64,000 nucleotides of DNA, taken from the NCBI RefSeq assembly GCF_016632335.1, contig NZ_JAEPBG010000013.1:62001-126000 (forward strand), in the 5' to 3' direction. Both the position numbers and the translations under genes were made by a program. Source of the DNA: Noviherbaspirillum pedocola (GTDB lineage: Bacteria; Pseudomonadota; Gammaproteobacteria; Burkholderiales; Burkholderiaceae_D). Below, piece after piece: positions 7,453-15,980 of the stretch (position 1 is its first letter; every line of letters begins with the position of its first letter). The notes under the pieces were generated by a model. It was not told where the DNA came from. It saw only the letters and a program-made list of their open reading frames with translations, and did no database searches.

Positions 7453-9144
7453 TTACTGCGCGTAGGCGCAGCTCTTGACGTAGCCAGGGGCCGGATCGCC
7501 GAAGGTGGCATTGTTGCAGGCGACCGGACCAGTCAGGGTCTTGTAGGCATAACTGTTGTTCGCGCCATAGCGCACCTGGTGCGTGCCGCTGAAATTGCAG
7601 GTGCCGTTTTCGCTTGCGCAATTGATCCAGGAAGTGCTGCCGGAGGTCGTGGTCGACGTGGTGCTCGACGTCGTGGTCGTGCTCGTCGAATCGGCATAGG
7701 CACAGCTCTTGACGTAGCCCGGAGCCGGGTCGCCGAAGGTGGCGTTATTGCAGGCGACCGGACCGGTCAGGGTCTTGTACGCATAGCTGCCGTTGGCGCC
7801 GTAACGCACCTGGCGCGTGCCGCTGAAATTGCAGGTGCCGTTCTCGGAAGCGCAGGTGGTCCAGGTCACCGTCGGCGTCGTCGAGACCGTGGTCAGGATG
7901 CTGGGGCTCGGTTGCGTGGTTGTCGACGTGGTCGAGGTCGTTGACGTGGTCGAGGTCGTCGACGTCGCTGCGGCTTCAAAGGCGCCGATGTCGATCGTGC
8001 CATTGACCGGGCGTGACTGCGTCTGTGCGGTGGCCAGATACTGCAGCGTCGGATTCAGAGCAAAGCCCGATGCCGCATTGCCGGGTGCCGAGCCGGCATC
8101 GATCATCGGCGAGTTTGATGCCGGACGAAGATCCCAGTTGGCGCGGTCGACAAAGGCCGGCGTCAGGCTGCGATAGCTGTTCTTGTCGATCGCATTGCCC
8201 TGGGTATTGCTGGTGCCGGTGCCGGCGAACACGTTGTTCTGCATCAGCACCGGCGTGGACACGCCGCTGCCGACCATGATGAAGGTGCCGCGCGAGCTGT
8301 CGTCATTCAGGAAGGTGTTGTTGACCACGTACAGGTCCTGGCCGCTGTTGCTTGCGCCTTCCTCGCCATAGGCCAGCAGGCTCGGGTTCGAATTGTTGGC
8401 CGGCTGGTGAATGATGTTGCCCACCACGTACGAGGTTCCGGCATTGGGCAGGTCGATCTCGTAGCTCGGCGCGCCGCCCATGGTACTGGAGAAGCGGTTG
8501 TAGAGAATCGTGTTGGTATTGGCGCGCGACTTCAGCAGGTGGCCAACCTTGGCGTCATGCGAGTAGTTGCCGCGAAAGACGAGGCTGTTGACATGGCCGA
8601 CGTAGACGTTGTGGGTATAGCCATCGCCGACGCCGTTGAAGGCGAACTCGGTATTCTCGATGACGATGTTGGAGACGCCGTCGTTATTGGTCAGGATGCC
8701 GTCCTGGTTGTCATGGATATAGCTGCCGGTGACGGTGAGATGCTGGCCATCGAGGCGGATGCCCGCGCCATTGCCGTCAGTAACGGTGGCGCCGGAGAGT
8801 TCGACGTTCTGGATGGTGGTGTTGTTGCCTTCGACGACCCAGATGCCCTTGCCCATGGAGTTCATGCCATTGGCAGTGATCTTCGGGCGGCCATTGACGC
8901 CGCGGATGACGAGGTTGCTCGGATAGATGCCGCAAACGTCGCCGCCATAGGAACCGGCCGCATCGATCTCAATGGTGTCGCCATTGGCTGCTGCAGCAAA
9001 GGCGCGGCAAGGCGTGGAATAGGTCTTGCCCGGGCCAACCGAGCGCGTTACGGCGAAAGCCGCCGTCGCGGTGAAGGTCGAAGCCGTCAGCATGGCGGCA
9101 AGGAGCAGGGTGCGGCGTGTCGGGGTAAGGCGATGTGTCTTCAT
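7453..9144 (-). CDS. Secreted right-handed beta-helix protein with duplicated four-Cys module
   Basis: A 563-residue protein. A signal peptide (1-31, ending TAAFA) is followed by a parallel beta-helix (about 50-390) rich in Asn ladders such as NNTTIQNVELSG and GNYSHDAKVGH. A Thr/Ser linker (393-410) follows, then a first 56-residue module (428-483), a second Thr/Ser linker (486-505) and a near-identical module (506-561). Each module carries four Cys with the same spacing (C431-C438-C465-C481; C509-C516-C543-C559) and ends KSCAY. Beta-helix folds are typical of polysaccharide lyases or depolymerases and adhesins. The linked, duplicated disulphide modules look like binding domains (inference). 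No catalytic residues could be assigned. Confidence 0.75.
   Translation of the reverse strand: MKTHRLTPTRRTLLLAAMLTASTFTATAAFAVTRSVGPGKTYSTPCRAFAAAANGDTIEIDAAGSYGGDVCGIYPSNLVIRGVNGRPKITANGMNSMGKGIWVVEGNNTTIQNVELSGATVTDGNGAGIRLDGQHLTVTGSYIHDNQDGILTNNDGVSNIVIENTEFAFNGVGDGYTHNVYVGHVNSLVFRGNYSHDAKVGHLLKSRANTNTILYNRFSSTMGGAPSYEIDLPNAGTSYVVGNIIHQPANNSNPSLLAYGEEGASNSGQDLYVVNNTFLNDDSSRGTFIMVGSGVSTPVLMQNNVFAGTGTSNTQGNAIDKNSYRSLTPAFVDRANWDLRPASNSPMIDAGSAPGNAASGFALNPTLQYLATAQTQSRPVNGTIDIGAFEAAATSTTSTTSTTSTTSTTTQPSPSILTTVSTTPTVTWTTCASENGTCNFSGTRQVRYGANGSYAYKTLTGPVACNNATFGDPAPGYVKSCAYADSTSTTTTSSTTSTTTSGSTSWINCASENGTCNFSGTHQVRYGANNSYAYKTLTGPVACNNATFGDPAPGYVKSCAYAQ
7462..7863 (-). repeat. Two direct DNA repeats encoding the four-Cys modules
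   Basis: The copies at 7462-7629 and 7696-7863 lie 234 bp apart and encode almost the same 56 residues. The bases are also largely conserved, which implies recent duplication or gene conversion. Between them lies the repetitive Thr/Ser-coding linker. Confidence 0.7.
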
Positions 9145-9514
9145 GAGCAGCGTTGCTTTCTTTCATTGAGTTCTAGAAATTGCTGCTCATCGACAAGATG
9201 GTTTTTGGAAAGGTTCCTTTCAAGGGGGCAATAATGGCGCGAACGTACGTTTCCTGCCGACAAGCGGTTGGGTTTTTATGCCCTCCGCAGCATGGAGAAC
9301 GCGCAGAGTTGCATGGCAAAACGACATCCTTGGTGTCGGTGCGGCATCGGCATTTCGTTACATGCATGACACCATGCATGGTCCGTGAAACAAAGGCTCA
9401 AGCTCGCTTTGCCTGAGTCGCTTGCCACGCCGCTCCTGGAAAACAATGGCTTGTGCTGGACGGATAAGGCAAACTGCGCGTTTCCAGCCGACAGGCTTTC
9501 CATTTGCAGTTCAA
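9145..9514. promoter_or_regulatory. Divergent promoter region of beta-helix and hybrid kinase genes
   Basis: A gene-free stretch of about 370 bases. It holds the 10-bp palindrome AACGTACGTT (9242-9251) and two CATGCATG palindromes 4 bp apart (9361-9368, 9373-9380, a 12-bp period), which look like an operator. No clear -35/-10 pair was identified. Confidence 0.4.
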
Positions 9515-12163
9515 ATGATCGGATTACGGCTATTCCACCGGATTGGTGTTGCCCTTGCGATGCTGACCATGGCCTTCATGGCGGCCCTGCTGTACCAGAC
9601 CGAGCAATCGCGCGTGGCTTCGGCGCGACTGGTCGCCCATACGCATGAAGTCATCAATACGATAGATTCGCTGAGCGAATTGATGAGCCGCATTGGTGTG
9701 GCGCAATTGCTATTCCTGCTGTCGAAGAAAGAGGAATTTATCTTGCTGCGGGATCAGCGCGCGGAGCAATTCAGTTCGGAAATCAATCGCGTCGAGTTCC
9801 TGACCGGAGACAATGCCCAGCAGCAGAAGCGTGTCCGCGAATTGCGCGACCGCTTCTCGCGGCGCTATGCGTTGATGCGACAAGTCGAAGGTTTGCGTCG
9901 CATGGATGGACCAGATGGCAACCGGTATCAATCCGATTTCGCGCTGGGACAGGAACAGACGCAGGAAATACTCGATGCGTGCAGCGCCCTGAAGCGCGAG
10001 GAACTGCGGCTGCTGGCGCTACGTACCGAGAGCGCCGCGGTTTCCTACCGCACCGCGCTCGGCATTCTGGCCTTCATAGGCTGCACCAGCGTCGTCATCA
10101 TCCTGTTCTGTTATCTGTATTCCACGCGCCAGAAGCGGGCGCGCGACCGTGCCGACAGCCGCCTGCGGGTGATGGCCGATGCGCTTCCGGGCGTGATGTA
10201 CCAGGCGCTGCTTGAGCCGGGCAAGGAATGGCAGGTGTTGTTCGTCAGTTCGGGCGTGCATGCGCTGCTCGGAATCGATGCCTCCACGCCGGTCAGGCGT
10301 GAGCATTTACTGGATGCGATGGACGAGCGCGACCGGCTGGCCTATCTCGCCGCCGTCGAAAGGGCTCACCAGGCCGACGGCATATTTCGCCACGACTATC
10401 GCCTGCGCCGTGCCGACGGCTCAACGGTATGGGTGCACCACCAGGCGACGATGACACGCCAGGAAAATGGAACGCTGCTGTCGCATGGCTACCTGTATGA
10501 CAACACCGAGCAGATCGAGCTCGAGCACGAGCTGAAGCGAGCCAACGAGGCGGCGCTGCAGGCCAAGGAGGCGGCTGACAATGCGAACCTGGCGAAGGGC
10601 TCCTTTCTTGCGGCGATGAGTCATGAAATACGAACCCCGATGCACGGCGTGATCGGCATGCTGGAGCTGCTGGACCGCAGCCGTCTCGACGACAATCAGC
10701 GCCGGGCCTTGTCCATCGTGCGGGAGTCGAGCAAATCGCTGCTGCGATTGATCAACGACATCCTGGACTATTCCAAGATCGAAGCCGGCAAGATGGAAGT
10801 TCGGCCCGAACCGGTGTCGATCGCGCAGAAGGTCGAGGACCTGTACCTGCTCAACAGCGGCTATGCCGCCGGCAAGGGCGTACAGCTGAAGCGCGTCATC
10901 GATGCGCGCATCAGCCCCTCGCTGATGGCGGACCGACAAAAGCTGCGCCAGATTCTGCACAACTTCCTCAGCAATGCGATCCGTTTTACCGCCGATGGCG
11001 TGGTGACGATACGCGCCGAACTGCTGGCGCAGGATGACGTTACCGACACCGTGCGTATCGCCGTGGAAGATACCGGCATCGGCATACCACCCGAGGACCA
11101 TGAGCGCATCTTCGAGCCGTTCATGCAGGCGGCGCTGGCGAATCCGCGCGGACCGGATGGCACTGGCCTGGGCTTGTCCATCTGCCGTCGCTATGCGCAA
11201 TTGCTGGGTGCGCGCATCGATCTGGAAAGTGAGGTCGGCGTCGGCACGACGATTTCCATCACACTGACGCTGCCGCGCTCGACGCAGCCGCCGGCTACTG
11301 CGGCAGGCGCGACAGCGGATGCAAGTCCGGCCTCGGACAAGCCGATGCGCCAGGCCGCGCGGGTGCTGGTGGTGGACGACCATCCGATCAATCGCATCGT
11401 GCTGCTGCATCAGTTCGATCAGCTCGGCTATGAGGCGGAATGCGCCGACAATGGCGAAGATGGTTTCGCGCTATGGCAAAGCGGACGCTTCGGCATCGTC
11501 TTTACCGACTGCTGGATGCCCGGGACCATGGATGGCTACGCGCTGGCGCGCGCGATCCGGGCCGAAGAGGCGAGCATGGGACTGCGGCGCACGCCTATCA
11601 TTGCCTGCACCGCCAATGCCTTTGCCGACGCGGTCGAGGCGAGTCTTGCCGCCGGCATGGACGCGCATCTGAGCAAGCCGCTGGAGCTGCATCATCTGCG
11701 GGATGCCCTGAAGCTCTGGCTGCCCGAGGCCGATGGAGAATCCGCGCTTGTCTCATCGGCATCGGCGATGCCAGTGCCGATGCCAGTGACGCCGGCTCCG
11801 GAAGATGCTGACGCTTCCGAAGTGTTCGCGTCATTCGGCGACATCGACGACGCCGGCCGGCGTGCGTTGGCGCGTCAGCTGCGCGCCTCCAACGAAGAAG
11901 ATGCGGCCGCGCTGCATGCGGCGTTTGCGGCAGGCGACTGCGCCGCAGCCAAGCGCCTTGCGCACCGGATGGCCGGCGCCAATCTGCTGGTCGGCGCCAG
12001 GGCATTCGCTGCCGCCTGTCATGCGATCGCCCATCCTCATGGCGAAGACGAGGGCAGCGCCATCGCCGCGGTGATGCCGCGATTCGAGGCTGAACATGCG
12101 CGGCTGCACGCGAGCCTCGATGCGCTGTGCGGCGAGCCGTCTGGCGCGCGCGTCGAAGTTTGA
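9515..12163 (+). CDS. Hybrid sensor histidine kinase (CHASE3-like, PAS, HisKA, HATPase, REC, Hpt)
   Basis: An 882-residue protein from the chosen start (MIGLRLFHRIG, which begins the first membrane helix). TM1 (about 8-26), a helical CHASE3-like periplasmic domain (30-178) and TM2 (180-200) are followed by PAS (215-335), HisKA with His370 in MSHEIRTP, HATPase (N box SNAIRF; G boxes DTGIGIP and GTGLGLS), a receiver domain with Asp665 (FTDCWMPG) and a C-terminal Hpt with His817 (LAHRMAG). This is the BvgS/EvgS-type four-step phosphorelay, complete in all phosphorylated residues. No partner response regulator is adjacent, so it is orphan here. The divergent beta-helix gene may be a target (inference). 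Confidence 0.88.
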   Translation: MIGLRLFHRIGVALAMLTMAFMAALLYQTEQSRVASARLVAHTHEVINTIDSLSELMSRIGVAQLLFLLSKKEEFILLRDQRAEQFSSEINRVEFLTGDNAQQQKRVRELRDRFSRRYALMRQVEGLRRMDGPDGNRYQSDFALGQEQTQEILDACSALKREELRLLALRTESAAVSYRTALGILAFIGCTSVVIILFCYLYSTRQKRARDRADSRLRVMADALPGVMYQALLEPGKEWQVLFVSSGVHALLGIDASTPVRREHLLDAMDERDRLAYLAAVERAHQADGIFRHDYRLRRADGSTVWVHHQATMTRQENGTLLSHGYLYDNTEQIELEHELKRANEAALQAKEAADNANLAKGSFLAAMSHEIRTPMHGVIGMLELLDRSRLDDNQRRALSIVRESSKSLLRLINDILDYSKIEAGKMEVRPEPVSIAQKVEDLYLLNSGYAAGKGVQLKRVIDARISPSLMADRQKLRQILHNFLSNAIRFTADGVVTIRAELLAQDDVTDTVRIAVEDTGIGIPPEDHERIFEPFMQAALANPRGPDGTGLGLSICRRYAQLLGARIDLESEVGVGTTISITLTLPRSTQPPATAAGATADASPASDKPMRQAARVLVVDDHPINRIVLLHQFDQLGYEAECADNGEDGFALWQSGRFGIVFTDCWMPGTMDGYALARAIRAEEASMGLRRTPIIACTANAFADAVEASLAAGMDAHLSKPLELHHLRDALKLWLPEADGESALVSSASAMPVPMPVTPAPEDADASEVFASFGDIDDAGRRALARQLRASNEEDAAALHAAFAAGDCAAAKRLAHRMAGANLLVGARAFAAACHAIAHPHGEDEGSAIAAVMPRFEAEHARLHASLDALCGEPSGARVEV

Positions 12164-12183
12164 TAACTTTTTGGGACGGAACA

Positions 12184-13134
12184 CTAGATCTGCGGTCGTG
12201 TCATCACTGCCCGGATGCGCCGCCCAAGCCAGGCATGTCCGCTGACGAGGACAATGCCGGCCAGTACCAGCGCCGCGCCGCCGAGAAAGGCCGGCTCAAT
12301 CGCTTCGCCGAGCAGCCAGGCGCCGAGCACTATGCCGGACAGCGGCGTCATGAATGAGAAGGTGCCAAGCTGCGAGGCCAGGTAACGGCGCAGCAGGCCG
12401 AACCAGGCGAGATAGCTGGCAAAGGAAATGATCAGCGACTGGAAAGCCAGCACGCTCCAGGCCAGGGGCGTGGCGCTGAACCGCGTCTGGCCCAGTGCGA
12501 TGGCCGCCGCGAGCAGCAGCACGAAGGCTGCGGCGAGCTGATACAGCAGGGTTTGCGTGGCCGGCGCCCTTGCCAGCCGGGTGCAGCGCACCAGCACCGT
12601 CGTGGCTCCCCATGCCAGGCCGGCCAGCACCGCGAGCGCATCGCCCCACAGCATGCTCGATGCCGCGCCACGCAAGGCGCCGCTCGACGCGCCGGTCCGG
12701 CTGAAGAAAGTCAGCGCGATGCCGCTGAAGGACAGCAGGATGCCCAGCCATTGCGCCGGCCTGAGCCGCTCCTCCGGCAGCCGCCAGTGCAGGCCGAGCG
12801 CCGCGAAGATCGGCGCGGTGTAGAGCAGGACTACCAGGTGCGATGCGCTGGTGCGCCGTACCGCTTCGCCGAGCAGCAGGAATTCGAGCGCGAACAGCAG
12901 TCCGACCGCGAGGCCGGCACGCCAGTTGCCGTCGGCCAGGGACGGGCGTTCGCGCCGGGCCAGCATCAAGAGCCATACCAGCGCCGCGGCAATGCCCGAG
13001 CGCAGCGCGATCTGCAGCAGCGGCGCGAATTCGGCGGCGGTGGCCTTGAGCACGATCTGCTGCAGCGCCCAGATCAGGCACAGGCTTGCCATTGCCGCGG
13101 CAGCGCCTGCATCCAGGGGTTTGCGGGTATCCAC
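12184..13134 (-). CDS. EamA/DMT-family permease
   Basis: A 316-residue membrane protein with ten predicted helices made of two EamA repeats (about 15-145 and 165-300). The GIALTFFSRTG and GALLGEAI-like second-repeat features (GIVLGAWLLGEAIEP) are visible. The family exports or imports amino acids, purines or other metabolites; specificity is unclear. The start is GTG with no clear ribosome site; an ATG at 13092 (MASLCLIWALQQ) is an alternative. It converges on the hybrid kinase with a 20-bp gap. Confidence 0.82.
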   Translation of the reverse strand: MDTRKPLDAGAAAAMASLCLIWALQQIVLKATAAEFAPLLQIALRSGIAAALVWLLMLARRERPSLADGNWRAGLAVGLLFALEFLLLGEAVRRTSASHLVVLLYTAPIFAALGLHWRLPEERLRPAQWLGILLSFSGIALTFFSRTGASSGALRGAASSMLWGDALAVLAGLAWGATTVLVRCTRLARAPATQTLLYQLAAAFVLLLAAAIALGQTRFSATPLAWSVLAFQSLIISFASYLAWFGLLRRYLASQLGTFSFMTPLSGIVLGAWLLGEAIEPAFLGGAALVLAGIVLVSGHAWLGRRIRAVMTRPQI

Positions 13135-13152
13135 GAAGCGTTGCCGCGCCGA

Positions 13153-13407
13153 TCAGCCGAGCGAGCGCAGCGAGATGCCCTGTTCGGGGGTGCCTTCGAG
13201 ATAATCATGGCCGGCATGGGTCAGGCGCCATGCGCCGTTTTCGGTCTCCATGACCCAGCCGCGGTCTTCCAGCAGATGCAGATGATGGCGGATCATCGGC
13301 CCCTCGGCATTGAGCCTTTGCGCAATGCCGCCGGTGCCGAGTTCGGGTTCAGGGGATTGCAGCATTTGTCCGAGAATGGCTTCCATCAGCATCGGGTCTC
13401 GTCTCAT
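13153..13407 (-). CDS. Small winged-helix protein (DUF2513-like)
   Basis: 84 residues starting MRRDPMLMEAILGQML. A recognition-helix-like segment (GTGGIAQRLNAEGPMIRHHL) is followed by a wing (WVMETENGAWRLTHAGHDYL). The MxRD start and the LTxxGHDYLE ending match DUF2513-type winged-helix proteins, which are predicted DNA binders. It lies 18 bp upstream of the EamA permease on the same strand, so co-expression is likely. The start is placed at the conserved N-terminus; longer readings use non-conserved codons. Confidence 0.65.
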   Translation of the reverse strand: MRRDPMLMEAILGQMLQSPEPELGTGGIAQRLNAEGPMIRHHLHLLEDRGWVMETENGAWRLTHAGHDYLEGTPEQGISLRSLG

Positions 13408-13477
13408 GAGTGTCTCTCGGTGAAAAAAGCTCAGATTGTAGAGGGAATCGGAAAGGGCGGGATCGGCTTGGAAACGT

Positions 13478-13540
13478 CGGGTTGGGCGGGCGCAAGCGCG
13501 GCCCATGTGCCGTGCGTAGGGTGGGCGCGAGCCCCATAAC
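13478..13540. repeat. Degenerate GGTTGGGC/GTAGGGTGGGC intergenic repeat
   Basis: The stretch carries GGGTTGGGCGGGCGC...GCGCGGCCC and CGTAGGGTGGGC...GAGCCCC. It resembles the class of GTAGGGTGGGC/GGTTGGGC palindromic elements scattered in proteobacterial intergenic DNA. It is degenerate compared with the intact element at 43234-43316. Confidence 0.35.
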
Positions 13541-13545
13541 AGCTT

Positions 13546-13770
13546 CTAGAACAGCGAAGCCGTCAGCCGACAGATCGACCTGCCATGGTCAGCGCCACCG
13601 AACTCGCGTGTCTGCATCCACACCGAGCCGCATTTGCCGCACTGGTAGAACTTGTGGATCTCGCCTTCCTGCATGACGGTGACGCTATGGCCAATTTCGC
13701 CGGCGGCCTTTGGCAACTTGGTCGTGCCATCCGCGGCGATGCACTCCGCGCAAACGCCTGTGCTTTCCAT
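13546..13770 (-). CDS. Small zinc-ribbon protein
   Basis: 74 residues with two CxxC knuckles (GVCAEC near the start, QCGKCGS at about 50), the layout of a one-zinc ribbon. The rest is short and soluble (KAAGEIGHSVTVMQEGEIHKF between the knuckles). The start has GGGAGGG upstream; reading further 5' lacks conserved features. It is a single gene of unknown role, possibly nucleic-acid or protein binding (inference). Confidence 0.6.
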   Translation of the reverse strand: MESTGVCAECIAADGTTKLPKAAGEIGHSVTVMQEGEIHKFYQCGKCGSVWMQTREFGGADHGRSICRLTASLF

Positions 13771-13886
13771 GATGTCCCTCCCGTTTCCTCTCATTGGCAA
13801 GAAGGCCGTGGCATCAGCGGCGACGGCCATGTGCACATGGATAGACAGGAATGCGGCGCATTGATTCATTATTGGCAACGGCATTT

Positions 13887-13914
13887 CGCGGCCTTGCCTG
13901 CAGGCAAGGCCGCG
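13887..13914. terminator. 28-bp perfect palindrome after the alkylsulfatase gene
   Basis: CGCGGCCTTGCC-TGCA-GGCAAGGCCGCG is a perfect palindrome 29 bp past the alkylsulfatase stop codon. It can form a 12-bp hairpin as a terminator; no U tract follows. Confidence 0.55.
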
Positions 13915-13942
13915 GACCTTGGCGGCTGCAGGCGCGGCCGGT

Positions 13943-15955
13943 TTATGGCGCCGCCACCGGGGTGACGATGTTGAATGACGGTGCAAAGCTGTCCAGCATG
14001 CCGAACAGCGCGCCCAGCGTCGCCGGGTCGCCAGTGACCCGCAGCGCGCCGCTCTTGATCGCATCGGCAGGCTTCAACAGACCCGCGGCGATGCGCGTGA
14101 GCGTGGCGCGTTCGAGCGTCACGCTGGCGCTTGGCTGCGGATGAAAGGAATTCGGCAGATAGGTCAGCGCGCTGTTTTCCAGCGTCATCGCGTACTTCTC
14201 ATGCAGATCGGTGAAGTCCCAGTTGATTGCCATGGTCTTGCCCGCCGCACGGTCCGCGTTCAGGCGCACCGCCAGGTAATCAAAGAACATCGGCACCGTG
14301 AGCGCGCCGACGATATCGGCCGATGCCGTGCCCTGGCGCGGCATGCTCGCCACGCCGCCGCGCAGCTCCTGCGCGCCGGTGAGATAGGCATTGCGCCAGG
14401 TGCTGTTCTCGCTTGCATAGCCGAGCTGTTCAAGCGCATCGGCCTGCAGCTCGCGCGCGGCGCGGTTGCCGGGATCGGCGAACACGAGTTGATTGCCGAT
14501 CTGCGCGACCCAGCGGTAATCGCCTTGGGCATAAGCTTCGCGCGCGCGCTTCAGCACCGCGTCCGCGCCGCCCATCCAGGCGATGGTTTTCTTCGCCGTC
14601 TCCACCGGCGCCAGCGGATTCAGGTTGGCCGGATTGCCGTCATAGAAGCCGAGATAGCGCTGGTAAACCGCGCGCACATTGTGGCTGATCGAGCCGTAGT
14701 AATCGCGTGCATACCATTGCCGCGCCAGCGGCTCGGGCAGGCGGGCGAGCTTCTCGGCGATGTCCATCGGCGTGTAGCCCTGGTTCAGCAGGCGCAGCGT
14801 CTGGTCATTCAGATACGCATACATGTCGCGCTGGTCGGCCAGCATGCGGCCCACGCGCTCGCGGCCCCAGGTCGGCCAATGGTGCTGGCCGATCATCACG
14901 TCGGTCTTGTCGCCGTAGCGCGCCAGCGTGGCGCCGAGATAGGACGACCACTGCTTCGCATCACGCACCTTCGCGCCGCGCAGCGTCAGCAGGTTGTGCT
15001 GCGTATGCACTGCGTTCTCGGCGATGCACAGCGCGTGCAGCTGCGGGAAATACATATTCATCTCGGCCGGCGCTTCGGTGCCCGGCGTGAGCTGGAATTC
15101 GATGTCGACACCATCGATGCGGCGCGTTTCGATCGGCTTGGCGATGCTGTCGGTCGGCGCGATCAGCGTCACCGTGCCGCGCGACAGCCCCTTGCCCAGA
15201 CCTGCATCGACCTGGCCCTGCGCGCTCTTGGGCAGCAGCGCGCCATACATGTACTGCGCGCGCCGGCTCATCGCATTTCCGGCCAGGACATTCTCGCTGA
15301 CCGCTTCTTCCATGAAGCCTTCGGGCGCGGTCACCCGCACCCGTCCGGCATCCACATCAGCCTGGCTGATCACGCCCTTGACGCCGCCGAAGTGGTCGAC
15401 GTGGCTATGGGTATAGATCACCGTCGTCACCGGCTTCTTCGGCCGATGCCGCCAGTACAGCTCAAGCGCGGCTTTGGCAGTCTCGGCCGACAGCAGCGGA
15501 TCGATGATGATCAGCCCGGTATCGCCTTCGACGATCGTCATGTTGGACAGATCGAGTCCGCGCACCTGGTACATGCGCTCACCAACGCGGAACAGGCCGG
15601 ACGCATTGTCCAGCTGCGCCTGTCGCCACAGGCTGGGATTGACCGTGTCCGGCGCGGTATCTGCGGCCTCGAAGGCATAGGCGCCGCGGTCCCAGACGAT
15701 GTGGCCGTCCGCGGCCCGTATCGCCGGCTCGTCGAGATCGGCGATGAAGCCGCGCCGCGCATCCTCGAAATCCTGCCGGTCCGAAAACGGCAGCTGCGCC
15801 AGCCAGGCGCGGTTCGACGCGACGGTTGCGGCTGCGGCGGGCTGCGGCCGCGTGACGGCCGCCTTGTCGGCGATGTCACCGGCGCTGGCATTGACGGCGC
15901 AGCCGACGAGCATGACGACGGCGGCATGGATCAAGCCGTTCCTGGCGATGGGCAT
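13943..15955 (-). CDS. Exported alkyl/aryl-sulfatase (SdsA/BDS1-like metallo-beta-lactamase fold)
   Basis: A 670-residue enzyme in the size range of SdsA1. It has a signal sequence (1-26) with a lipobox-like LVGC at 16-19, so lipoprotein or secreted. The MBL motif THSHVDHFGG (182-191) binds the two zinc ions, and EMNMYFPQLHALCIAENAVHTQHNL continues the active site. The dimerisation domain (about 420-530) and a C-terminal SCP2-like domain (about 545-670, with TYLPNSFHPQPSASVTLERATLTRI) complete the family plan. Such enzymes hydrolyse primary alkyl sulfates such as SDS to the fatty alcohol and sulfate. AAGGAAA precedes the ATG. It is 25 bp downstream of the PhoD-like gene, in one operon. Confidence 0.88.
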   Translation of the reverse strand: MPIARNGLIHAAVVMLVGCAVNASAGDIADKAAVTRPQPAAAATVASNRAWLAQLPFSDRQDFEDARRGFIADLDEPAIRAADGHIVWDRGAYAFEAADTAPDTVNPSLWRQAQLDNASGLFRVGERMYQVRGLDLSNMTIVEGDTGLIIIDPLLSAETAKAALELYWRHRPKKPVTTVIYTHSHVDHFGGVKGVISQADVDAGRVRVTAPEGFMEEAVSENVLAGNAMSRRAQYMYGALLPKSAQGQVDAGLGKGLSRGTVTLIAPTDSIAKPIETRRIDGVDIEFQLTPGTEAPAEMNMYFPQLHALCIAENAVHTQHNLLTLRGAKVRDAKQWSSYLGATLARYGDKTDVMIGQHHWPTWGRERVGRMLADQRDMYAYLNDQTLRLLNQGYTPMDIAEKLARLPEPLARQWYARDYYGSISHNVRAVYQRYLGFYDGNPANLNPLAPVETAKKTIAWMGGADAVLKRAREAYAQGDYRWVAQIGNQLVFADPGNRAARELQADALEQLGYASENSTWRNAYLTGAQELRGGVASMPRQGTASADIVGALTVPMFFDYLAVRLNADRAAGKTMAINWDFTDLHEKYAMTLENSALTYLPNSFHPQPSASVTLERATLTRIAAGLLKPADAIKSGALRVTGDPATLGALFGMLDSFAPSFNIVTPVAAP

Positions 15956-15980
15956 GGCGTTTCCTTGTGATGGATAAGAT

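Noticed and set aside
7629-7990. Thr/Ser codon repeats in the beta-helix gene as a possible CRISPR or tandem-repeat locus
   Set aside because: They are in-frame linker codons (TST/TTS) of a secreted protein; no spacer-repeat structure.
10421-11410. A 329-codon minus-strand open frame inside the hybrid kinase gene
   Set aside because: It overlaps the HisKA and HATPase coding region in antisense and has no features.
14141-15970. A 609-codon plus-strand open frame opposite the alkylsulfatase
   Set aside because: Antisense shadow: no domain features, His/Arg/Gln-rich, and the minus strand carries intact MBL motifs.
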